Source: Bacillota bacterium (lineage in GTDB: Bacteria > Bacillota > Clostridia > Lachnospirales > Lachnospiraceae). Taken from it: DNA of 5,229 nt. Below, in pieces: positions 1 through 4,859 of the stretch (the stretch's first letter is position 1; every line of letters starts with the position of its first letter). The translations under genes were made by a program, and so were the position numbers. Under the pieces are notes generated by a model. The model saw only the letters and a list, made by a program, of their open reading frames with translations, was not told where the DNA came from and did not search any database. Location of the stretch: NCBI GenBank assembly GCA_023419655.1, contig JAEZXP010000012.1, positions 1 through 5,229 on the forward strand, read 5' to 3'.

Positions 1-590
1 TGGCCATAAAGCAGCGAAAGGGAGATGATATCATCTTCTTGGAAGACGAGCATATTCGCTTTGACGCTGCATTAGAAAAGCTGGCCAAGCTAAGACCGGC
101 ATTTAAAAATGATGGTACCGTAACGGCCGGCAATGCATCCGGAATCAATGATGCCGCTTCCACAATGCTGGTGGTTTCAGAAAAATTTGTTAAGGAAAAT
201 AACTTAAAGCCGATGGCAAGGATAGTCAGCAGTGCATCTTGCGGAGTAGACCCGAAGGTGATGGGCCTTGGTCCGGTAAGCACGCTGAAGCTGGCACTTA
301 AAAAAGCGGATATGAAGGTGGAGGATATTAACTTATTTGAGCTGAATGAGGCCTTTGCCGCCCAATCCATTGCAGTAGTCAAGGAGTTGGAAATCCCGAT
401 GGACAAGGTGAACGTCAATGGCGGGGCAATTGCTCTGGGACATCCGATAGGAGCCTCGGGAGCACGGATTACCACGACCTTATTGTATGAGATGAAGCGA
501 AGGAATGAACGGTATGGAGCTTCGGCACTGTGCATCGGAGGCGGAATGGGAGAAGCCGTAATATTTGAGAGAGATGCAATGTGTCAGTAG
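1..590 (+). CDS. thl: Acetyl-CoA acetyltransferase (thiolase), C-terminal half, 5' end outside the window
   Basis: Partial gene; the first complete codon is at 3 and 195 residues are visible, about half of the usual length of roughly 390. The frame is open to the left edge and already reads as thiolase before the TTG at 39, so that TTG is not the start. Thiolases of this type condense two acetyl-CoA to acetoacetyl-CoA in the cytosol, the first step of the butyrate route, or run the reverse thiolysis. Visible family motifs are GTVTAGNASGINDAA, the ELNEAFAAQ block, GHPIGASGAR with the catalytic His (codon 441-443), and CIGGGMG with the second catalytic Cys (codon 531-533). The nucleophilic Cys of the N-terminal half lies outside the window. 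The stop overlaps the ribosome binding site of the crotonase gene nine bases downstream, so the two are almost certainly co-transcribed. A biosynthetic rather than degradative role is inferred from the neighbours. The family call is very secure; the exact chain-length preference is not. Confidence 0.96.
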   Translation, partial: AIKQRKGDDIIFLEDEHIRFDAALEKLAKLRPAFKNDGTVTAGNASGINDAASTMLVVSEKFVKENNLKPMARIVSSASCGVDPKVMGLGPVSTLKLALKKADMKVEDINLFELNEAFAAQSIAVVKELEIPMDKVNVNGGAIALGHPIGASGARITTTLLYEMKRRNERYGASALCIGGGMGEAVIFERDAMCQ

Positions 591-594
591 GAGG
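589..594 (+). promoter_or_regulatory. Ribosome binding site of crt overlapping the thl stop codon
   Basis: AGGAGG begins inside the TAG stop of the thiolase gene and stands five bases before the ATG at 600. The overlap suggests that ribosomes finishing the thiolase restart on crt, keeping the two enzymes in proportion. Confidence 0.85.
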
Positions 595-599
595 CGTTT

Positions 600-1385
600 A
601 TGGAGTTTAAAAATATCAAGCTGGATGTAAGCGGCAATATCGCCAAATTAACCATATGCAGACCTAGGCAGCTGAATGCGGTTAATAGAGAGATGCTGGA
701 TGAGTTAAGCAGTGGTCTGGATTTAATAAATAAGATGGATGATATACGATGTATGATTGTCACCGGTGAAGGGGAGAGGGCTTTTGTGGCCGGAGCGGAT
801 ACCACGGCGATGGAACCCATGGACAGCTTTCAGGCAGCAGCACTATCCCAGAAAGGAAATGAGGTATTTCTAATGCTTCAGCGTATGCCGATGCCAAGCA
901 TAGCGGCGGTAAACGGATTCGCATTGGGCGGCGGACTGGAAATGGCGCTAAGCTGTGATATACGAATCGCCTCGGAAAAGGCTGTATTCGGATTACCGGA
1001 AGTAACACTGGGCATTATGCCCGGATGGGGCGGAACACAAAGGCTGACAAGGCTTATCGGCTATTCGAAGGCGTGTGAACTGATTTTTACAGGCAGGCGT
1101 GTGGATGCAAAGGAAGCCCTGCAATCAGGCATTGTAAGTGAGGTATATCCCCTGGATAAATTGATGGACAGGGCGTATGAGCTGGCGGAGCTGATAAGCT
1201 CGAATGCACCGGTAGGAATAAGAAATGCCAAGAAGGCGATGAATCTTGGCTTACAGCAGGATTTAAAATCCGCAGTTGAAACAGAAGCGTTGTTTTTTGG
1301 GAATCTGTTTTCTACCGAGGATAAAGAGACGGGCTTATCAGCATTTAATAGCAGACAATCAAAACCCCAATTTAAGAATAAATAA
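600..1385 (+). CDS. crt: Enoyl-CoA hydratase / crotonase (3-hydroxybutyryl-CoA dehydratase)
   Basis: A 261-residue protein, the normal length for a stand-alone crotonase. It would interconvert (S)-3-hydroxybutyryl-CoA and crotonyl-CoA in the cytosol. The sequence shows the family signs in order: RPRQLNAVN near residues 21-29, the AGAD oxyanion-hole segment at 64-67, NGFALGGGLEMALSCDIRIA at about 105-124, and FGLPEVTLGIMPGWGGTQRL at about 130-149. Both acid/base glutamates known from rat crotonase are present (Glu114 in GGGLEMA and Glu134 in GLPEVTLG), which favours a true hydratase over the many superfamily members that lack one of them. AGGAGG at 589-594, five bases before the ATG, fixes the start and overlaps the thiolase stop, suggesting translational coupling. 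The C-terminal tail is basic and polar, as in related short-chain hydratases. Substrate preference for C4 is inferred from its place between thl and hbd. Confidence 0.96.
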   Translation: MEFKNIKLDVSGNIAKLTICRPRQLNAVNREMLDELSSGLDLINKMDDIRCMIVTGEGERAFVAGADTTAMEPMDSFQAAALSQKGNEVFLMLQRMPMPSIAAVNGFALGGGLEMALSCDIRIASEKAVFGLPEVTLGIMPGWGGTQRLTRLIGYSKACELIFTGRRVDAKEALQSGIVSEVYPLDKLMDRAYELAELISSNAPVGIRNAKKAMNLGLQQDLKSAVETEALFFGNLFSTEDKETGLSAFNSRQSKPQFKNK

Positions 1386-1396
1386 AATTGTGACGC

Positions 1397-1436
1397 TTAT
1401 GGCGATGCCATAATATGAAAATTCCATAATATGGCA
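1397..1436 (+). repeat. Two overlapping, mutually exclusive inverted repeats in the crt-hbd gap
   Basis: The 69-base gap between crt and hbd carries TTATGGC (1397-1403), a three-base GAT loop and its exact complement GCCATAA (1407-1413). The second arm is reused: TGCCATA (1406-1412) also pairs with TATGGCA (1430-1436), extended inward after one A/A mismatch by TATG (1414-1417) with CATA (1425-1428), leaving a seven-base loop. The ten-base word CCATAATATG also occurs directly repeated at 1408 and 1424. Only one hairpin can form at a time. No T run follows, so this is not an ordinary terminator. It could be an RNA switch or processing site, a DNA operator, or a degraded palindromic repeat. The pairing is directly visible; the function is unknown. 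Confidence 0.6.
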
Positions 1437-1443
1437 CAAGAAT

Positions 1444-1450
1444 GAGAGGT
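1444..1450 (+). promoter_or_regulatory. Ribosome binding site of hbd
   Basis: GAGAGGT stands four bases before the ATG at 1455. It is a weaker match to AGGAGG than the site of crt, and it lies eight bases after the inverted-repeat block ending at 1436, so a fold in the gap could influence access to it. Confidence 0.65.
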
Positions 1451-1454
1451 AAAG

Positions 1455-2297
1455 ATGAAAAAGGTATGCGTGGTTGGTGCAGGTATCATGGGAGCGTCGA
1501 TTGCCCAGGTATTCGCATCAAAGGATTGGAAAGTGGTGCTTTTTGATACAAATCTGGAGCTTGCCGGTAAAGGCAAGCAAAAGGTAGAGGCCGGTCTTAT
1601 GAGGCTTTTGCAGAAGGAAAAGATAAGTGAAGAGGACATGAAGAAGCTGCTTGAAAAGATTGTACCTTCCAATGACCTGAAGGATGCAAAAGATTGCTCA
1701 CTTGCAATAGAGGCCATCTATGAGGACTTGGAGGCAAAACAGAAGCTTTTCAAACAGTTGGAGCAAATCCTTCCGGAGGATAGTATATTGGCAACCAATA
1801 CCTCCTCGATTTCGATTACCGAGATAGCCAATGTTTTGAATGACCCTGCCAGATTAGTCGGTATGCACTTTTTTAATCCGGCAGCAGTCATGAAATTGGT
1901 AGAGGTAATCGGCGGTGCCCATTCGAAAGAGGAATATATCGAACGGGTAATTGAAATAGCCAGAGAAATAGGCAAGGTTCCTGTCAAAGCAAAGGAAAGC
2001 AGCGGTTTTATAGTAAACCGTATTCTTATTCCGATGATTAACGAAGCCATCAGTGTTCTTGCAGACGGCGTTGCCTGTGCAGAGGATATAGATACGGCCA
2101 TGAAGCTGGGAGCATCCCACCCGATGGGTCCGTTGGCATTATCGGACCTTGTCGGAAATGATGTCGTACTTGCCATCATGGAGGTTATCTATAATGAAAT
2201 GTCCGATACCAAGTATAGACCTCATCCGCTGTTTAAGAAGATGGTTCGTGCAGGATGGTTGGGAAAAAAGACAGGGAAAGGTTTCTTCGAATATTAG
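1455..2297 (+). CDS. hbd: 3-hydroxybutyryl-CoA dehydrogenase
   Basis: A 280-residue protein, full length for the clostridial enzyme. It would reduce acetoacetyl-CoA to (S)-3-hydroxybutyryl-CoA, standing between the thiolase and crotonase steps. The N-terminal Rossmann fold is marked by GAGIMG at residues 8-13, and Asp31 at the end of the second strand (VVLFDTN) suggests NAD rather than NADP. The catalytic set falls at the positions known for this family: Ser117 in TNTSSISI, His138 in GMHFFNPA, Glu150 in KLVEVI and Asn188 in GFIVNRI. The C-terminal all-helical domain contains SHPMGPLALSDLVG and ends in the typical KKTGKGFFEY. The ATG is preceded by GAGAGGT. It lies 69 bases behind crt, a longer gap than that between thl and crt, which leaves room for the inverted repeats described separately and possibly a secondary promoter. 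No bcd or etf gene follows; the next gene is a GntR regulator. Confidence 0.97.
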   Translation: MKKVCVVGAGIMGASIAQVFASKDWKVVLFDTNLELAGKGKQKVEAGLMRLLQKEKISEEDMKKLLEKIVPSNDLKDAKDCSLAIEAIYEDLEAKQKLFKQLEQILPEDSILATNTSSISITEIANVLNDPARLVGMHFFNPAAVMKLVEVIGGAHSKEEYIERVIEIAREIGKVPVKAKESSGFIVNRILIPMINEAISVLADGVACAEDIDTAMKLGASHPMGPLALSDLVGNDVVLAIMEVIYNEMSDTKYRPHPLFKKMVRAGWLGKKTGKGFFEY

Positions 2298-2305
2298 GAT
2301 AGCAG

Positions 2306-2344
2306 CCTTTAATTAACCTGAATTTAATAAAAAATAATTAAAGG
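2306..2344 (+). repeat. Ten-base inverted repeat after hbd, alternative to the terminator hairpin
   Basis: CCTTTAATTA (2306-2315) is exactly complementary to TAATTAAAGG (2335-2344), with a 19-base AT-rich loop. The right arm shares AAAGG (2340-2344) with the left arm of the downstream terminator-like hairpin, so the two folds exclude each other. The arms are mostly A/T, so some chance pairing is possible in this AT-rich gap. If real, this fold would act as an antiterminator or as a 3'-end protecting stem for the thl-crt-hbd message. Confidence 0.4.
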
Positions 2345-2382
2345 GCATCATAAAATATTATATTTTTATTCGATGTCCTTTA
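2339..2382. terminator. Terminator-like hairpin at the end of the thl-crt-hbd operon
   Basis: AAAGGGCATC (2340-2349) pairs with GATGTCCTTT (2372-2381) over ten positions with a single G-U pair, closed outside by T2339-A2382. The stem continues inward by ATAAAA (2350-2355) with TTTTAT (2364-2369) past a two-base bulge. On the plus strand the tail is only weakly T-rich (TTTACTT), so plus-strand termination may be inefficient; on the minus strand the stem is followed by TAATTATTTTTT, a better T tract. It may be bidirectional or serve mainly to stabilise the 3' end. The position, about 40 bases after the hbd stop, fits an operon end. Confidence 0.6.
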
Positions 2383-2407
2383 CTTATGATGTTATAACTA
2401 CTATAAT
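2379..2407 (+). promoter_or_regulatory. Promoter candidate for the GntR-kinase operon
   Basis: TTTACT (2379-2384, 4 of 6 matches to the -35 consensus), a 17-base spacer and a perfect TATAAT (2402-2407). The spacer contains the palindrome GTTATAAC (2391-2398), a plausible repressor site. A second perfect TATAAT is at 2442-2447 but lacks a convincing -35 element, so I rate the upstream pair first. AT-rich DNA yields such matches easily. Confidence 0.45.
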
Positions 2408-2448
2408 ACAATAAGTAAACAATTAAATGATACAATTTAGATATAATG

Positions 2449-2464
2449 TGTTATATTTATAACA
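2449..2464. promoter_or_regulatory. Probable operator of the GntR regulator (16-base palindrome)
   Basis: TGTTATA-TT-TATAACA is a perfect palindrome just upstream of the regulator gene. It shares its GTTATA half-site with the shorter palindrome GTTATAAC at 2391-2398. The two centres are 62 bases apart, close to six helical turns. GntR-family proteins bind such symmetric sites as dimers and often control their own gene; that this protein binds here is inference. Confidence 0.5.
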
Positions 2465-2472
2465 TATGAAAA

Positions 2473-2478
2473 GCGAGG
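2473..2478 (+). promoter_or_regulatory. Ribosome binding site that decides the GTG start of the GntR gene
   Basis: GCGAGG ends nine bases before GTG at 2488, a workable spacing, but directly abuts the in-frame TTG at 2479, which it therefore cannot serve. This is the reason for choosing 2488. Confidence 0.6.
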
Positions 2479-2487
2479 TTGAATAAG

Positions 2488-3210
2488 GTGAGCAGCAAAA
2501 GATCAAGGCCCCTATACTTTATTATTAAAGAGGATATTAAGGACAAGATTTTTAGTGGGCAGTATGAACCGGGCGATATGATGCCTACGGAAAGTACCTT
2601 ATGTGACGAATATAAGTCAAGCCGTGTAACAATACGAAGAGCGATTGATGAATTAATCCAGGAAAATATTCTGGAAAGGGGCTTTGGGATGACGGCAAGG
2701 ATAAAAAGTATGCCTGTTCCAAGGAGCTTAAACCGTTTGGGCGGGCTTCATGAGGAGCTGACTGAATCCGGCATCATGTGTTTTTCATATATTTTAAATA
2801 ATGAGATAATAACAGCGGATAAAAATCTTTCTGCAAGGCTGAACATTGAGCAGGGGGATGAAATATATAAAATAGACCGCTTACGTTATGCGAACAGTAA
2901 TCCCTTATGTTATCAGATTATCTATATTCCCGCCAGACATTGTCCTGATTTGGATACGAATAAGCTGACAAAGTGCTCATTATATGAGATGATTGAAAAG
3001 GATTATAAACTTAAGATATCCTATGCAACTCAAAAAATTCATGCCTGTATGGCAAATTATAAGATAGCGGCTTTGTTGGAGCTGAGTGATATAACCTGCA
3101 TGCTGAAGGTGAACCGCACAACTTATCTGGATACAAATGAATGCATAGAATATTCCGAGAATTACTATGTTTCCGACAGATATGAACTATCGATGACATT
3201 AAACAGATAA
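2488..3210 (+). CDS. GntR-family transcriptional regulator, HutC/UTRA type
   Basis: A 240-residue protein from the GTG start, the standard length for the subfamily. An N-terminal winged helix-turn-helix covers about residues 8-70: PLYFIIKEDIKDKI, the SGQYEPGDMMPTES turn, and the recognition helix in SSRVTIRRAIDELIQ. The wing usually reads GxGTFV, while here it is GFGMTARI, a mild departure. Residues about 80-238 fit a UTRA effector domain, seen in RSLNRLGGLHEELTESG, the DEIYKIDRLRY strand, CYQIIYIP and the closing ECIEYSENYYVSDRYE. UTRA domains bind small molecules, often sugar phosphates or amino-sugar phosphates, and release the protein from DNA. The stop lies 36 bases before the kinase start, so the two genes are probably co-transcribed and the kinase substrate or product may be the effector. 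Two GTTATA palindromes upstream suggest autoregulation. Family assignment is secure; ligand and targets are not known. Confidence 0.93.
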   Translation: MSSKRSRPLYFIIKEDIKDKIFSGQYEPGDMMPTESTLCDEYKSSRVTIRRAIDELIQENILERGFGMTARIKSMPVPRSLNRLGGLHEELTESGIMCFSYILNNEIITADKNLSARLNIEQGDEIYKIDRLRYANSNPLCYQIIYIPARHCPDLDTNKLTKCSLYEMIEKDYKLKISYATQKIHACMANYKIAALLELSDITCMLKVNRTTYLDTNECIEYSENYYVSDRYELSMTLNR

Positions 3211-3236
3211 ATGTATCTACATGTTTGCACAGGAAT

Positions 3237-3240
3237 GGAG
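3237..3240 (+). promoter_or_regulatory. Ribosome binding site that decides the kinase start
   Basis: GGAG stands six bases before ATG at 3247, from which the protein begins directly with the family's first strand (MKNYLIIDIGTSSLR). The earlier in-frame ATG at 3211 touches the regulator's stop and has no Shine-Dalgarno sequence before it. Confidence 0.75.
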
Positions 3241-3246
3241 AAAGAG

Positions 3247-4677
3247 ATGAAAAATTATTTAATTATTGATATAGGAACCAGTTCGTTGCGTGTTGCAATC
3301 ATGAATGAAAAGCTTGACATACTAAGAACAGAAGTTAAAAAACGAAGTGTGGAAGCCTGTTTTTCGGCCGAAGAAGAATGGCAGAATTTATTTTGTATGA
3401 TGAAGCAAATTATCCAATCAGAAAAAAGGAAGATAGATGGTATCGCAGTCTCGTCGCTTCTGGGCTGGGTTGGAATCGATAAGGACGGCAATGCCGTGAC
3501 CCCCTGTTACTCCTATATGCACCAGTGTATTGAAGAATACGAGGAATTCAGGCAAAAATATACCGATGATATAATTCACCCTATCTCCAGAAGGTGTATA
3601 AGCTCGGAATTAGCGATATTCAAATTGCTGGAGCTTAAAAAGAATCACCAGGATTTATACGGGAAGATGAGTAAGTTCATATCCTTGAAGGATTTTATTA
3701 ATAGAAAGATTACAGGTATAGCGGCAATCGACCATACCAGTGCCAGTTATACCATGCTATATGACGTACAGAATGAGGAATGGAGCCAGGAGATTCTTGA
3801 ATATTCGGGATTAGACAGAGAGAAGCTTGCGAATTTGGTAAGACCCTATGAAGCCGTCGGACATCCATTGGATGAAATTGCGGCGGAGCTTGGAATTTCT
3901 TCGGATATTCCTGTTGCTGCCGGCAGTGTGGACGGTTCAACAGGGATTCTGGGAGCGGGAGCAGTAAATGCCAAAACTGCGGTTTCGGTTATGGGAACAA
4001 CCGAAGTGTTTTTCATGGTAGAGGACAGGCTGCCATTTGATAAAACAAAATCAATCATTGTTAATCCCCATGTAATCCCCGGCCTGTGGCTTGTCGGAGG
4101 GCCGATGGGAATGTACGGAGGAACCCTGGACTGGATGCTGAACAATATTATGAACAGGGCCTTCAGCGTGAAGCAGATGGATGAGCTGGCAGGAAATATA
4201 CCTGCGGGCAGTGAGGGAGTTGTGTTTGTACCAAGTCTCGCCGGAGAAAGAGCGCCGTTTTGGAATCCGCAAGTCAGAGGAACGGTTGTTGGAATGGAAT
4301 ATAAGCATAAAGCGGAGCATCTATTCAGGGCTATTATGGAGGCAAACGGATACAGCATCAGAAAAACCGTTGAGACAGGACGGGATAACGGTGTGTGCTT
4401 TGACCGGGTTTATGCCATAGGAGGAGGTTCAAAAAGCGATGTATGGCTGCAACTAAAAGCCGATATCATAGGAACGGCGTTTGAACGCCCTGCCATAGAA
4501 GAGGCAACGATGGCAGGTGCCTGCCTGCTTGCAATGATGGCTGGGGGAATTAAAGCCTTGCCAAAAGCAAAAGTAATAAAATCTTTTTCCGCGAATATGA
4601 AGGAGAAAGAAAAATATGACTTTTATTACGAAAAATATATGCGGATTCATGATAAAATAGTAGACTTGTACAATTAA
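3247..4677 (+). CDS. FGGY-family carbohydrate kinase, substrate unassigned
   Basis: A 476-residue protein from ATG 3247, slightly shorter than most FGGY kinases (about 490-510). These enzymes use ATP to phosphorylate a sugar, polyol or sugar acid in the cytosol. The N-terminal domain starts with the phosphate-binding DIGTSSLR (residues 8-15). The probable catalytic Asp is Asp229 in AGSVDGSTG, followed by the second phosphate motif MGTTE (249-253). The C-terminal domain has PSLAGERAPFWNPQVRG (about 329-345) and the adenosine motif AIGGGSKSDVWLQL (390-403), so the ATP-handling parts look intact. The substrate region is unusual: SSLLGWVGID (69-78) stands where xylulokinases and gluconokinases carry a SGQMHG-type motif, and CYSYMHQCIEE (87-97) where a W-x-D-x-R-like motif is expected. 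This argues against a plain xylulose, gluconate or glycerol kinase call. It sits behind a GntR/UTRA regulator, its likely partner in regulation. No transporter or isomerase gene adjoins it in the window. Confidence 0.92.
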   Translation: MKNYLIIDIGTSSLRVAIMNEKLDILRTEVKKRSVEACFSAEEEWQNLFCMMKQIIQSEKRKIDGIAVSSLLGWVGIDKDGNAVTPCYSYMHQCIEEYEEFRQKYTDDIIHPISRRCISSELAIFKLLELKKNHQDLYGKMSKFISLKDFINRKITGIAAIDHTSASYTMLYDVQNEEWSQEILEYSGLDREKLANLVRPYEAVGHPLDEIAAELGISSDIPVAAGSVDGSTGILGAGAVNAKTAVSVMGTTEVFFMVEDRLPFDKTKSIIVNPHVIPGLWLVGGPMGMYGGTLDWMLNNIMNRAFSVKQMDELAGNIPAGSEGVVFVPSLAGERAPFWNPQVRGTVVGMEYKHKAEHLFRAIMEANGYSIRKTVETGRDNGVCFDRVYAIGGGSKSDVWLQLKADIIGTAFERPAIEEATMAGACLLAMMAGGIKALPKAKVIKSFSANMKEKEKYDFYYEKYMRIHDKIVDLYN

Positions 4678-4698
4678 ATAATAGAATTCTCACGGATA

Positions 4699-4755
4699 AA
4701 GAACAATGTCTTAGGATAGTGCTGAAACAGCACGACCGTAAGACATTGTTTTTAT
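4699..4755 (+). terminator. Compound rho-independent terminator after the kinase
   Basis: A perfect 12-base stem, AACAATGTCTTA (4702-4713) with TAAGACATTGTT (4739-4750), is extended outward by one G-U and two A-T pairs. Inside it a separate six-base stem, GTGCTG-AAA-CAGCAC (4719-4733), is joined through an asymmetric internal loop (GGATA / GACCG). A run of five T (4749-4753) follows. It starts about 20 bases after the kinase stop and separates the GntR-kinase unit from the next promoter. The A-rich 5' flank means it could also act, less strongly, on the other strand. Confidence 0.85.
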
Positions 4756-4799
4756 TATAATGTGATTATGCTATGATTGTATCTATAAGTAATATAATA

Positions 4800-4828
4800 T
4801 TGACAAGATATCTGCGTAATGGTATTAT
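4800..4828 (+). promoter_or_regulatory. Strong sigma-A-type promoter for the thiamine-diphosphate enzyme
   Basis: TTGACA (4800-4805) is a perfect -35, followed by a 17-base spacer and TATTAT (4823-4828, 5 of 6) with TG one base before it (TGG), an extended -10. Transcription would start near 4835, leaving a leader of about 25 bases, too short for a riboswitch or attenuator. The spacer contains the palindrome AGATATCT (4806-4813). Confidence 0.8.
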
Positions 4829-4846
4829 AATTGTATTAAAATACTT

Positions 4847-4852
4847 GGAGGT
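4847..4852 (+). promoter_or_regulatory. Ribosome binding site of the thiamine-diphosphate enzyme gene
   Basis: GGAGGT lies seven bases before the ATG at 4860, an optimal match and spacing that fixes the start. Confidence 0.85.
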
Positions 4853-4859
4853 AATCTAT

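Noticed and set aside
39..41. TTG as the start of the thiolase gene
   Set aside because: The same frame is open to the left edge and already shows thiolase-like residues before it; the gene is cut by the window.
584..1008. Two overlapping minus-strand open frames inside crt
   Set aside because: Both lie opposite conserved crotonase sequence and show no family features; treated as chance frames.
1718..2179. A 153-codon open frame on the minus strand inside hbd
   Set aside because: It is antisense to catalytic motifs of hbd and shows no family features.
2402..2447. Second TATAAT at 2442-2447 as the main regulator promoter
   Set aside because: No acceptable -35 sequence at 16-18 bases upstream; kept only as a possibility behind the better-spaced pair at 2379-2407.
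3201..3226. Short inverted repeats between the regulator and the kinase (AGATA/TATCT and ATGTA/TACAT)
   Set aside because: Only five-base A/T-rich stems that overlap each other; within what chance gives in this composition and with no T run.
3211..3246. ATG at 3211 as the kinase start, adding 12 residues
   Set aside because: It abuts the regulator's stop and has no ribosome binding site, and the extra residues (MYLHVCTGMEKE) precede the family's normal first strand. ATG 3247 has GGAG at correct spacing.
3846..4358. A 170-codon open frame on the minus strand inside the kinase
   Set aside because: It mirrors a well-supported conserved gene, has no recognisable domain and is Ser/Pro/Thr-rich as expected of antisense frames.
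4754..4859. Riboswitch or T-box leader before the thiamine-diphosphate enzyme gene
   Set aside because: The promoter leaves a leader of only about 25 bases, too short for such an element, and no conserved core was seen.
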